In this document: piece by piece, positions 1 to 7,343 of the stretch
How the letters are laid out: every line of letters starts with the position of its first letter
Position numbering within the stretch: position 1 is the stretch's first letter
Origin: JBOFMT01 sp051658525
GTDB lineage: Bacteria > Bacillota_I > Bacilli_A > Erysipelotrichales > Erysipelotrichaceae
Assembly (NCBI GenBank): GCA_051658525.1
Contig: JBOFMT010000024.1
Location: 1 to 24,061 of the forward strand
Length of the DNA: 24,061 nt
Reading direction: 5' to 3'
The notes under the pieces: generated by a model
Databases searched by the model: none
Seen by the model: only the letters and a program-made list of their open reading frames with translations
What the model was told of the DNA's origin: nothing
Position numbers and translations under genes: made by a program

Positions 1-2
1 AT

Positions 3-65
3 GAGTTTATTGATTTATCCAATCTAGAAGCATTTTTAACACCATATGAAATCTTAGTGCCTTAG
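3..65 (+). CDS. 3' end of an unidentified protein (partial)
   Basis: The third frame is open from the window edge to a TAG at 63-65 and encodes about 20 residues ending PYEILVP. The stop codon sits in the loop of a strong rho-independent terminator hairpin with a T-tract on this strand, as expected for the end of a real + strand gene. Too little is visible to name a product, and an open frame this short could arise by chance; the terminator is the main support. Confidence 0.4.
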   Translation, partial: EFIDLSNLEAFLTPYEILVP

Positions 66-77
66 GGCACTTTTTTT
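56..77 (+). terminator. Rho-independent terminator of the upstream + strand gene
   Basis: A 6-bp stem, AGTGCC (56-61) with GGCACT (66-71), has a TTAG loop and runs into a T7 tract at 71-77. The stop codon of the partial gene lies across the loop. Confidence 0.75.
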
Positions 78-113
78 ATTGTAAGTCTAACCCTTACCAG
101 ATAACAAACAAAT

Positions 114-150
114 ACAGCCCCTTCTTACCGTAATCGTAAAATGGGGCTGT
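114..150. terminator. Hairpin between convergent genes, likely hcp terminator
   Basis: ACAGCCCC (114-121) pairs with GGGGCTGT (143-150) across a 21-nt loop that contains a smaller TTAC/GTAA stem. It lies 35 bp beyond the hcp stop and is followed on both strands by T-rich sequence that is not a clean T-tract. It probably ends hcp transcription and may back up the preceding + strand terminator. Confidence 0.6.
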
Positions 151-184
151 TTATTTTCACTATGTTTAAAATAGTTGATATGAT

Positions 185-1915
185 TTATGATTTAGATTCT
201 TCAAAGAAACGTTCTAGATCTGTTTCTACACGATCAATTCCACGAATGCCAAAGTTTTCTACTAAAACATTTGTTACATTCGCTGAAAGGAAGGCTGGTA
301 ACGTTGGTCCTAGGTGAATATCTTTGACACCAAGATACAACAAACTCAATAAAACAATCACCGCTTTTTGCTCGTACCAAGCAATATTATAGATGATTGG
401 TAAGTCATTAATATCGTCTAATTCAAAGATTTCTTTTAGTTTTAAAGCAATGACTACCAACGAATAGGAATCATTACACTGTCCCGCATCTAGAACTCTA
501 GGAATTCCACCAATATCTCCTAAGTTTAATTTATTATACTTATATTTTGCACAGCCTGCAGTTAAGATCACACTATCTTGTGGCAAGGCTTTCGCAAAGT
601 TGGTATAGTAGTTTCTTTCACTAGAGCGTCCATCACAGCCAGCCATCACGACAAACGTTTTAATAGCTCCCGATTTTACTGCATCTACTACCGTATCTGC
701 CAAATCAAACACTTGTTTATGAGCAAATCCACCAACAAGGTTTCCTGTTTCAAGTTCTTTTGGTGGTAAACAAGTTTTTGCTAAGGCGATGAGCTCCGAG
801 AAATCTTTACTACCATCCGCAGCTTCTTTGATATGCGTACATCCAGGATATCCAGCAGCACCCGTTGTAAACATTCTATTTTGATAGGTTTGTTTGGCAG
901 TTGGAGGCACAATACAGTTGGTTGTCATTAAGATTGGTCCATTAAAACTCTCAAACTCTTCCCTTTGTTTCCACCATGCATTTCCATAGTTTCCAGCAAG
1001 ATGTTTAAATTGCTTTACTTTTGGATAGTAGTGCGCTGGTAACATTTCACTATGAGTATAAATATCAACTCCGCTGCCTTCACTTTGGATGAGCAATTGT
1101 TCAATATCCGCTAAATCATGTCCTGATACTAAAATACCCGGATTGTTTCTTACACCGATGTTAACCTTACTAATCTCCGGATTTCCAAACCTTGACGTAT
1201 TGGCACGATCCAATAGTGCCATCCCATCAACTCCAACCTTTCCCGTTTCTAGTGTTAGGGCGATGAGTTGTTCAACACTTAGGCTATCATCCAACAACTT
1301 CATTAATGTTGCCTGCATAAAAGCAGTAATCGCTTCTTCATTGTAGTGTAAAGCATTCGCATGCTTTACATAAGCCGATAACCCTTTTAAACCATATGTA
1401 ATGAGTTCTCGTAAAGAACGGATGTCTTCATCAATGCTTGCTAACACACCAACTTCTTGCGACTCTGCCTTCGCTTTCAACATAGAGTCTACCTCTTTAC
1501 CACTCAAATCGCTCTTTACAATCGTTTTTAAGGTGGACAAGTAACTTGAACTTCCCCCCTCTTCAACATCCCATAGAGCTGCTTGGGATAACTTACTTGT
1601 ATCGTTTAACTGTCTAAGCAATGTAGCCTTGGTTGCTAGTGTTTGTTTAACACGCGCATAGAACACATCCTCATCAAAATTGGCATTGGTAATCGTTGTA
1701 AATAAGTTTAAGGTGATAAGCTCATTTACTTCATTTGCTACCACTTTTCCCTCTTCACGTAACGTGGTTGTTACCTCGGACAAGCCTTTGGTTGTATAAA
1801 TCAATAAGTCTTGCATATTTGATACATTTGCACTTTTCCCACATACCCCTACTTTGGTACATGCTTTATTTCCTGCAGTTTCTTGGCACTGCATACAATA
1901 CATATTATAAGTCAT
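185..1915 (-). CDS. hcp: Hybrid cluster protein (hydroxylamine reductase / nitric oxide reductase type)
   Basis: This 576-residue protein begins with cysteines at 7, 10, 19 and 25 (CX2C-X8-C-X5-C, ending GVCGK). That spacing marks the class I/III N-terminal [4Fe-4S] cluster of prismane proteins, as opposed to the CX2C-X11-C-X6-C of the enterobacterial class II. The rest matches the family: the GHDLADIEQLL block, the MTTNCIVPP block, the GYPGCTHI block and a late GGCAKYKYN-like block carrying ligands of the hybrid Fe-S-O cluster. Known members are cytoplasmic and reduce nitric oxide or hydroxylamine during nitrosative stress. Start: ATG with AGAGAGG a few bases upstream. It stands alone, divergent from a Crp/Fnr regulator that probably controls it. 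No hcr reductase gene is adjacent, as is usual in anaerobic Firmicutes. Confidence 0.95.
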   Translation of the reverse strand: MTYNMYCMQCQETAGNKACTKVGVCGKSANVSNMQDLLIYTTKGLSEVTTTLREEGKVVANEVNELITLNLFTTITNANFDEDVFYARVKQTLATKATLLRQLNDTSKLSQAALWDVEEGGSSSYLSTLKTIVKSDLSGKEVDSMLKAKAESQEVGVLASIDEDIRSLRELITYGLKGLSAYVKHANALHYNEEAITAFMQATLMKLLDDSLSVEQLIALTLETGKVGVDGMALLDRANTSRFGNPEISKVNIGVRNNPGILVSGHDLADIEQLLIQSEGSGVDIYTHSEMLPAHYYPKVKQFKHLAGNYGNAWWKQREEFESFNGPILMTTNCIVPPTAKQTYQNRMFTTGAAGYPGCTHIKEAADGSKDFSELIALAKTCLPPKELETGNLVGGFAHKQVFDLADTVVDAVKSGAIKTFVVMAGCDGRSSERNYYTNFAKALPQDSVILTAGCAKYKYNKLNLGDIGGIPRVLDAGQCNDSYSLVVIALKLKEIFELDDINDLPIIYNIAWYEQKAVIVLLSLLYLGVKDIHLGPTLPAFLSANVTNVLVENFGIRGIDRVETDLERFFEESKS

Positions 1916-1942
1916 AAACTACCTCTCTACTTTCACTTACGC

Positions 1943-1957
1943 ATGTGAATTCCACAT
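1943..1957. promoter_or_regulatory. Inverted repeat ATGTG-N5-CACAT in the hcp leader
   Basis: ATGTG (1943-1947) faces CACAT (1953-1957). It falls between the predicted hcp start of transcription (about 1963) and the hcp ATG. Half-sites resemble the TGTGA box nearby, but the spacing is 3 bp shorter, so it may be a secondary operator or a chance palindrome. Confidence 0.3.
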
Positions 1958-1969
1958 ACTATGGTAGAA

Positions 1970-2012
1970 ATTATACTTGATATGAACCTTATTTTATGTG
2001 ACAATTATCACA
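1970..2012 (-). promoter_or_regulatory. hcp promoter with Crp/Fnr-type operator at about -41.5
   Basis: On the - strand a perfect TATAAT occupies 1970-1975, putting the transcription start near 1963. TGTGACAATTATCACA at 1997-2012 is a TGTGA-N6-TCACA palindrome, the classical CRP-type consensus. Its centre (2004.5) is 41-42 bp upstream of the predicted start, the class II activator position, and no good -35 hexamer is visible, which fits activator dependence. HcpR-type regulators of hcp are known to use CRP-like palindromes. Confidence 0.7.
1977..2005 (+). promoter_or_regulatory. Possible promoter of the regulator gene, overlapped by the operator
   Basis: TTGATA (1977-1982), 17 bp, then GACAAT (2000-2005) gives a usable sigma-A promoter whose -10 lies inside the 1997-2012 palindrome. 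If used, binding of the regulator would block its own transcription while activating hcp. The leader would be only about 11 nt, just enough for the ribosome binding site. Confidence 0.4.
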
Positions 2013-2022
2013 GAGGTGCTTT

Positions 2023-2664
2023 ATGAAAACAACATTTATACAATCCCCAACGCTTTGGAAAAAAATCGAACAACATGCAGCTAAACGTAGCTTAATAAAA
2101 GATGTTGAACTCTATCAAGAAGGAGATCCGATCACGATGATTTCCATCGTCTTATCGGGTGTGATCGAAGTATCCAAATACGATATTTATGGAAATAAAA
2201 TTATCGTAACGATGTTACAAGCGCATGATGTGTTTGGCGAAAGCATCGCGATCTCAAACGAGCAAATCTCACCGTTTAATATCCGTGTGAGTGAAGATTG
2301 TGAACTCTTACAAATCACACCTGAGCACTTGTTTGCAATCGCACCCGAAAGCATGAGCATCATGGTTAAGGTGATGGCTGAAAAAAATGTTCACTTTGCC
2401 AAGAAAGTAAGCTGTATTAGTCAAAATACCATTCGAAAACGTATCTTTGAGTATTTCCGCTCACTTGCCATACAACAACGTCGCACTAGCATCATAGTCC
2501 CCTTCAACAAAAGCCGTCTTGCTGCTTACCTTTGTGTGGACCGCAGTAGCCTCTCACGTGAATTAAGTAAGCTAGAACAAGAAAACCTACTCATTAGCAA
2601 TCAACATAGCTATCAACTATGTGGTAGTGTATGGCACTTACCAAGTCATATAACGAGCAAATAA
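2023..2664 (+). CDS. Crp/Fnr-family transcriptional regulator, HcpR-like
   Basis: The 213-residue protein has the two-part Crp/Fnr layout. A cyclic-nucleotide-binding-like beta-barrel covers about residues 20-110, followed by a long dimerisation helix and a winged helix-turn-helix (about 165-184, with SSLSREL in the recognition helix). Cysteines are at 93, 131, 171 and 200; there is no N-terminal cysteine cluster of the FNR type, so a classical FNR iron-sulfur oxygen sensor is unlikely. The effector is not evident; heme or direct NO sensing has been described for relatives. It is divergent from hcp across 107 bp holding a CRP-type palindrome, which points to local control of hcp and probable autoregulation. 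Ribosome binding site AGAGGTG lies 5 nt before the ATG. HcpR orthology is inferred from context. Confidence 0.85.
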   Translation: MKTTFIQSPTLWKKIEQHAAKRSLIKDVELYQEGDPITMISIVLSGVIEVSKYDIYGNKIIVTMLQAHDVFGESIAISNEQISPFNIRVSEDCELLQITPEHLFAIAPESMSIMVKVMAEKNVHFAKKVSCISQNTIRKRIFEYFRSLAIQQRRTSIIVPFNKSRLAAYLCVDRSSLSRELSKLEQENLLISNQHSYQLCGSVWHLPSHITSK

Positions 2665-2691
2665 AAAGGCAATCACAGGATTGCCTTTTTT
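2665..2691. terminator. Bidirectional terminator between the regulator and mtnN
   Basis: AAAGGCAATC (2665-2674) pairs perfectly with GATTGCCTTT (2679-2688) around an ACAG loop, directly after the regulator stop codon. T6 follows on the + strand; on the - strand the stem leads into a shorter T-rich stretch. It serves both converging genes. Confidence 0.85.
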
Positions 2692-2695
2692 GATT

Positions 2696-3373
2696 TTAAA
2701 CGAGTGCTACAAAGCGTTCGCAGAATTCTGCAGAACGTTTGCTTGCTTTTTGTACATACGTAACAAAATCCATATGAGATTCTGGATTGCTTGCTACATC
2801 ACTTAGGGAACGAATCACGACATAAGCAACATTAAAATGTTGTGCGACTTGCGCAATTGCTCCTGCTTCCATCTCTGCACACATCGCATTGACAAACTTA
2901 GCTTTGATTGTTTCTAATTGTTGAGGTTCACTAATAAACTGGTCACCACTTACAATATCACCAACAAATACTTGGCACGCTTCTTGTTCCATCAAAGCTT
3001 TAGCTTGTTGAACCAAGTTGCTTGAAGCTTCAAAGGTTAACCCAATTCCCGCTTCTCCATCCAGTGCTGAAGTATCGTAATCATGTTGAATCACGCGTTC
3101 ACTAATGACAACATCCAACACATTTTGCGTTGCAAGCAGACCACCAGCTGTTCCAATATTAATGATGTGTGTTATTGGAAATTGTTGTAAAAGAATCGTA
3201 GTATTCATGGCTGCATTGCCTTTTCCTACTCCACTTTTCATTAAAACAACTTCATGGTTAGCAAGACTTCCCGTGTAGAAGTCCGTACCAAAGATTTGTT
3301 TTTTCTCTACGTTTTGCATCAAGTTGCAAAGTTCATCCACTTCAACTTGCATTGCACCAATAATTGCAATCAT
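2696..3373 (-). CDS. mtnN: 5'-methylthioadenosine/S-adenosylhomocysteine nucleosidase
   Basis: The 225-residue enzyme hydrolyses MTA, SAH and 5'-deoxyadenosine to adenine and a ribose derivative, removing by-products of SAM-dependent reactions. The start MIAIIGAMQVEV aligns with the E. coli enzyme, placing catalytic Glu at 11; the nucleoside-binding EME motif is at 167-169 and the catalytic Asp of LSDVA at 192. The phosphorylase-fold GTAGG motif is at 74-78. It is the last gene of the yqe operon, and its ATG directly follows the stop of the SAM-dependent methyltransferase yqeM, a coherent link between SAM use and SAH clearance. It ends at a bidirectional terminator. Confidence 0.95.
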   Translation of the reverse strand: MIAIIGAMQVEVDELCNLMQNVEKKQIFGTDFYTGSLANHEVVLMKSGVGKGNAAMNTTILLQQFPITHIINIGTAGGLLATQNVLDVVISERVIQHDYDTSALDGEAGIGLTFEASSNLVQQAKALMEQEACQVFVGDIVSGDQFISEPQQLETIKAKFVNAMCAEMEAGAIAQVAQHFNVAYVVIRSLSDVASNPESHMDFVTYVQKASKRSAEFCERFVALV

Positions 3374-4075
3374 CTAGTTCTCCTTTTTACATACAAAGAA
3401 GTATTTTTCACCTTCTTGAATTCCTTTGTGTACAAAGTCCGTATCAATGGAAACACTAAATCCAATCGCTTCTAACATCGCTTGTAAAAGTGCTGGTTCA
3501 TAGACGCGTTGAATGTGTTGTTCATGTACGGCATGCGCTTGTTCATCAAAGAAGATAAAGTTTTGATAAATTAATTCACGATCGGATAGAATACTCCATT
3601 CATAGTCATATCCACCCAAATGTCCTTCTTCATAAAATTCATCAGCAAATTCAGCAATACGGTCCATCGAATGCACATCAAAAATGAGTGTACCGTTTGA
3701 ACGTAGGGCATCATAAGCCGCTTGAAAAAAGCGTTGAATTTCTTCTGTTTCTAAAATATAGTTTAAACTATCACACAAACAAAGCACTGTATCATACTCG
3801 TTTGTAACTGCTAAGTCACGCAAATCCATGCAGGAAAAGTTGACTTGTTCACTTCCCGCTTTGGCCTTGGCACGTTCTAGCATTTCTGCACTTAAATCAC
3901 TCGCATCGACGTGTTTCCCACGTCGTGCAAGTTCTAAGGTGATTTCACCACTTCCACAGGCAACTTCTAAAATCTTACTTGCTTGGCTATGTGCTTCGAT
4001 ATAGTTGCACCAGTCAAGTGTAGCTTGATCATCTTTAACTAATAAGTCGTAGACGTCTGCAAGTTTATTGTACAT
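3374..4075 (-). CDS. yqeM: Class I SAM-dependent methyltransferase YqeM
   Basis: The 233-residue protein has a Rossmann-type methyltransferase fold. Motif I is LEVACGSGE (about 37-45), the acidic residue binding the SAM ribose lies in ASDLSAEML (Asp60), and a later FDVHS block matches motif IV-V of this group. Its place right after rsfS matches yqeM of Bacillus subtilis, whose substrate is not known. Its start overlaps the rsfS end by 11 bp, so the two are translationally coupled, with a GGTGGA sequence upstream. Its stop codon abuts the mtnN start. Confidence 0.88.
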   Translation of the reverse strand: MYNKLADVYDLLVKDDQATLDWCNYIEAHSQASKILEVACGSGEITLELARRGKHVDASDLSAEMLERAKAKAGSEQVNFSCMDLRDLAVTNEYDTVLCLCDSLNYILETEEIQRFFQAAYDALRSNGTLIFDVHSMDRIAEFADEFYEEGHLGGYDYEWSILSDRELIYQNFIFFDEQAHAVHEQHIQRVYEPALLQAMLEAIGFSVSIDTDFVHKGIQEGEKYFFVCKKEN

Positions 4076-4409
4076 CGCTTATATCCACCGTTGGTAAGTG
4101 TGCATATAATTTTTCAAGAGAATACACTTCGCGTTCTTCATCTAAGAATACGTGTACTACGATAAATCCTAGGTCAACTAAGATCCAACGAGAATCTTTG
4201 TCCCCTTCAAACGCACGGATTTGAATTCCGTTTTTGCTTGCTTCATCATCGATGTTGCTAGCGATTGCATACACTTGACGTAAGTTGGATGCTGATGTTA
4301 AAACTGCGTAATCGATAAATGGGTTCGATGCACTAAAGTCATAAACAATAATATCTTCCCCTTTTTTGTCATCAATCGCTTTTACTACTAAGCTTAATAA
4401 TTCATTCAT
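4065..4409 (-). CDS. rsfS: Ribosomal silencing factor RsfS
   Basis: This 114-residue protein is the normal size for RsfS/Iojap (yqeL). The signature WILVDLGFIVVHVF sits at 75-88, followed by the E-R-x-x-Y-x-L-E-x-L-Y segment that contacts ribosomal protein uL14. The family binds the 50S subunit and prevents joining with 30S in stationary phase or starvation. The start codon follows the nadD-yqeK stop with no gap, and the 3' end overlaps yqeM. Confidence 0.95.
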   Translation of the reverse strand: MNELLSLVVKAIDDKKGEDIIVYDFSASNPFIDYAVLTSASNLRQVYAIASNIDDEASKNGIQIRAFEGDKDSRWILVDLGFIVVHVFLDEEREVYSLEKLYAHLPTVDISDVQ

Positions 4410-5426
4410 TTAATTGATCTCCTTTTTTAAGTATTCGAGCTGTTCAAACTTCACAACATCGAACGCTTGTTTTAAATTTTGTTTTGCTAATGCAATTTGT
4501 TTACTGGTATCATAGCCACGACCGCGTTCTAGCTTATCTGCTAAGTAAACAATACAGTTAAGCGGTGTGTTTGGATTTCCTTGTACATGATAGCGTACAG
4601 CTTGTAAAATCGCATGGTCATGGATTTTAAATTCTTTTCGTAAGAAGTAAGCACCGAGTGGTCCATGCCATAGTGCAGGTGCTGCATATGTAAGCGAAGC
4701 ATCTACGAATGTAATCCATCGTTTGCTTTTCTCATATGGCATATGTTTGCAAACATCATGTAATAAACCAGCAAGGTACGCTTGCTCTTCGTCCATTCCA
4801 TGGGCAATCGCTAGCTCCTCACACAACTCTGCCACACGTTTGCTATGCGCAAAGCGCTTGGGGCTCATTAGTGCTTGCAAGCGATCTTCTAAATACAGTC
4901 CATGCTTGGCACTATAGGCAAGCACTGAGGGACTGACATAGTTTAGTTTTTGATTGGAGCGAATTTGAGAAGAAGATACCGGAATATTTTCAATCGGTAC
5001 CATCACCACATCATCACGTTGAAGTGTTTCTGAAACACGCGTAAACCCAACAAAGGTAACCATCGTACGCAAGCGTTCAATGTCTTTCCACTTGTCTAGT
5101 TTTTCTACTTGGTCTTCTCCAATGATAAAATAAAATTGATGTTCGGGATGCCTTTTTGTTAAAACAGACATCGTATCCACAGTATAACTTGTGTCAGCTA
5201 AATCACCTTCAATCGTGCATAAGTGAAACTTGCGATACGGTTTGATGGCTAGTGCCACCATATCACAACGCATCGAAAAGGGAGAAGATCCCATTTTGAA
5301 TGCGGCTTGTTTTGCTGGCATAAACCATACTTCATCCAATCGCAAAGCTTTTTTTGCTGCTTTGGCAATGCCCAAATGGCCATGATGGATGGGGTCAAAA
5401 CTTCCCCCTAGGATTCCGATTTTCAT
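4410..5426 (-). CDS. nadD: Fusion: nicotinate-nucleotide adenylyltransferase (NadD) + HD-domain YqeK
   Basis: The 338-residue protein joins two enzymes that are separate neighbours (nadD, yqeK) in Bacillus. Residues 1-180 are NadD: GGSFDPIHHGH at 7-17 (nucleotidyltransferase HxGH site) and SSSQIR at 151-156; it makes deamido-NAD from nicotinate mononucleotide and ATP. Residues from about 185 are an HD-domain phosphohydrolase of YqeK type, with His194, His223-Asp224 (LHDVCKH), His254, His280 and Asp297 as the metal-ligand set; YqeK of Firmicutes is a symmetrical Ap4A hydrolase. All key residues are present in both halves, and there is no internal stop or start with a ribosome binding site at the junction. 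Fused NadD-HD proteins are known from Mollicutes. It follows yhbY by 1 bp. Confidence 0.93.
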   Translation of the reverse strand: MKIGILGGSFDPIHHGHLGIAKAAKKALRLDEVWFMPAKQAAFKMGSSPFSMRCDMVALAIKPYRKFHLCTIEGDLADTSYTVDTMSVLTKRHPEHQFYFIIGEDQVEKLDKWKDIERLRTMVTFVGFTRVSETLQRDDVVMVPIENIPVSSSQIRSNQKLNYVSPSVLAYSAKHGLYLEDRLQALMSPKRFAHSKRVAELCEELAIAHGMDEEQAYLAGLLHDVCKHMPYEKSKRWITFVDASLTYAAPALWHGPLGAYFLRKEFKIHDHAILQAVRYHVQGNPNTPLNCIVYLADKLERGRGYDTSKQIALAKQNLKQAFDVVKFEQLEYLKKEIN

Positions 5427-5427
5427 C

Positions 5428-5712
5428 TTATAAATCGAATTTGTTTTTCGAAGATTTACGGTAGATTACAAACGTACGTCCAATGACTTGGATAACTTCG
5501 CTATCTGTCAAACGCGCTACTTCGATTGCTGCTTCATTAACACTAATCGGAGCACTTTTCAATAAACTAATTTTAACTAGTTCATGTGCATAAATACTAT
5601 CTTCTAGTGTATTGATGAAGTTTTCTGTTAATCCATCTTTTCCCATTTGAAACAACGGTTTCAACGTTTGTCCTTTTCCTCTTAAAAAAGTTTTATCTTG
5701 TTTTTTCAACAT
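5428..5712 (-). CDS. yhbY: YhbY-family CRM-domain RNA-binding protein
   Basis: The 94-residue protein is a single CRM domain: an N-terminal LRGKGQTLKP segment, the GKDG version of the GxxG RNA-contact loop, the HELVKISLL helix-strand and a closing QVIGRTFVIYR strand. Members bind pre-50S particles and act in ribosome assembly (yqeI in Bacillus). The ATG overlaps the yqeH stop by one base (TAATG), typical of termination-reinitiation. Confidence 0.93.
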   Translation of the reverse strand: MLKKQDKTFLRGKGQTLKPLFQMGKDGLTENFINTLEDSIYAHELVKISLLKSAPISVNEAAIEVARLTDSEVIQVIGRTFVIYRKSSKNKFDL

Positions 5713-6794
5713 TAAATCATAGCCTCCCGGAACGTTACGTTCACATGTTTATTTACATAGATGCGAATGCGATCCATTTCTCCAGCTAGGGTGAAAAATC
5801 CCAATCCATGAATCACAACATCAATTTTTGTCTTTCCGAATGCATTGAAATCATAAGCTTTCATATCTGCGAAATTCGTATCTAGACTTGGAGCCAACAA
5901 CCCATTTAGATGGTTGTTCCATAAATCATCCGCTTTTTCTGCTTTGGAGCGGTGTAGTGGTAAACGATCGTTAAAGTAACCAACACAACTTACACCAACA
6001 CATCCAAACATATCCAAGCGCGCAAAACCACCAACCGCCATACTTTGATCGTCTTTTAATTGATAGTTTCTAGCTTTTACCGCTTTATATGGAATTACAG
6101 TTTTTAATTGTTTTGGATCAATCATCGTTAATAAGCTATCATCACGCGTTAAACCCGGTGTATCCCAAAGGGTATAATCTTCATACGTTTGTGCTGATAA
6201 TTCTAGTGTAGTACCTGGGTATCGTGATGTTGTTAAGTGGTTATCAGTATTCAAAACCGCATTCAACAACGTTGATTTCCCTGCATTGGCCATCCCCATT
6301 ACGACTACATCACCACCATCGCGGTAGTGTGCAATCGCACGTTTGATTTCTTCTACACTAGCGTTATAATCGGCATTAAATTGGTGTAAGTCACCAGCAA
6401 TCACAAGTCCATTGATATTGATATCAAGTTGTTTCATGCGACGGAAAATAAACTTCGAAAGCTTTTCATTTCCCATATTCGATGGTAACAAGTCACGTTT
6501 GGTTGCAACCATAACAATGTTTTTGCCTTTTAAGTGACGGTTGATACCATGTAAAATGTTTGCTTCTAAATCAAAGCAATCAACAACCCAAAGAATCAAT
6601 GCATCCATATTTTGAATTGCAGATAGTACATGGTTGTTATCAATTCCCGTTTGCATATTGATGACAACATCATCATAATGCTTGATACGGAAACAACGTT
6701 GGCATAAGCTTGCATCAGCTTTTGGTGAATAACCAATAGCCGTTTTGTCTGTAAACTGTAACGTTACGCCACAGCCAGTACATGTTTTAGTCAT
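5712..6794 (-). CDS. yqeH: Ribosome biogenesis GTPase YqeH
   Basis: A 360-residue circularly permuted GTPase needed for 30S assembly. A zinc finger CTGC...CQRC (5-34) precedes the motifs in permuted order: G4 TKRD (98-101), then G1 GMANAGKST (167-175), then G3 DTPG (211-214). A C-terminal domain with VHGLGFF-like sequence follows, as in the family. A longer frame reaches an ATG at 6818, but only the ATG at 6792-6794 has a ribosome binding site (AAAGGAGAA, about 7 nt before it). The chosen start overlaps the yqeG end by 8 bp. Confidence 0.94.
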   Translation of the reverse strand: MTKTCTGCGVTLQFTDKTAIGYSPKADASLCQRCFRIKHYDDVVINMQTGIDNNHVLSAIQNMDALILWVVDCFDLEANILHGINRHLKGKNIVMVATKRDLLPSNMGNEKLSKFIFRRMKQLDININGLVIAGDLHQFNADYNASVEEIKRAIAHYRDGGDVVVMGMANAGKSTLLNAVLNTDNHLTTSRYPGTTLELSAQTYEDYTLWDTPGLTRDDSLLTMIDPKQLKTVIPYKAVKARNYQLKDDQSMAVGGFARLDMFGCVGVSCVGYFNDRLPLHRSKAEKADDLWNNHLNGLLAPSLDTNFADMKAYDFNAFGKTKIDVVIHGLGFFTLAGEMDRIRIYVNKHVNVTFREAMI

Positions 6795-7311
6795 AATATT
6801 CTCCTTTGGACAAAGCATGGGTACGTTTTAGTAAGAAAAACACAAAGTTTTCTAAACTACGATTGATCTTTGTCACATTCAAATCTCGTATTACCAAAGG
6901 TTTGGTTAGCATCGGATAGATTCCCATACGATTGGCACCGAGTACGTCGGTTAATAATTGATCACCAAAAGCCGCAATGTGTTTTGGCTCAACTTGAAGA
7001 TCCTTTAAAATCTGACGATAGGTTTGTTTGAGTGGTTTCTTTGCAAACGCATAATACGGTAAACCGAGTGCTTCTGCAAAAGTTTGTACACGTTTGAGCT
7101 TGTTGTTACTAACAAGTACAATCGCAATACCTGCCGCTTGCACACGTTGTACAAAGGCAATTACCTCTTCGTTTGGCAACGCTTCATCGTGCGCAACCAA
7201 TGTATTATCAATATCGCAAAGCAACAAGGTGATCCCTTGTTGTTTTAATTTTTCAACATTCAATGCCGTATAGCGTTCTACGTATACGTTTGGATAAAAT
7301 TTCGATAGCAT
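6787..7311 (-). CDS. yqeG: YqeG family HAD-IIIA phosphatase
   Basis: A 174-residue HAD-superfamily hydrolase. LLCDIDNTLV carries the nucleophile and acid/base aspartates (33 and 35), VSNN the motif II Ser, KKPLK the motif III Lys, and FGDQLLTD the motif IV aspartates. The physiological substrate of YqeG is not established. The frame extends to a GTG at 7320, but that GTG lies inside GAGGTG, the ribosome binding site of the ATG at 7309-7311; the shorter form also begins MLxKF like Bacillus YqeG. First gene of the yqe operon. Confidence 0.92.
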   Translation of the reverse strand: MLSKFYPNVYVERYTALNVEKLKQQGITLLLCDIDNTLVAHDEALPNEEVIAFVQRVQAAGIAIVLVSNNKLKRVQTFAEALGLPYYAFAKKPLKQTYRQILKDLQVEPKHIAAFGDQLLTDVLGANRMGIYPMLTKPLVIRDLNVTKINRSLENFVFFLLKRTHALSKGEYYD

Positions 7312-7331
7312 ATTTTTCACCTCGGTTTTCT

Positions 7332-7337
7332 ATTATA
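7332..7337 (-). promoter_or_regulatory. Possible -10 element for the yqe operon
   Basis: A perfect TATAAT lies about 20 bp before the yqeG ATG on the - strand, just past the stop of the upstream gene. No clear -35 hexamer is present at the right distance, so this may be weak, activator dependent or unused. Confidence 0.3.
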
Positions 7338-7343
7338 ACATAC

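Noticed and set aside
1997..2012. Global catabolite (cAMP-CRP) site
   Set aside because: Low-GC Gram-positive bacteria do not use cAMP-CRP for catabolite control; the neighbouring Crp/Fnr regulator and hcp explain the site better.
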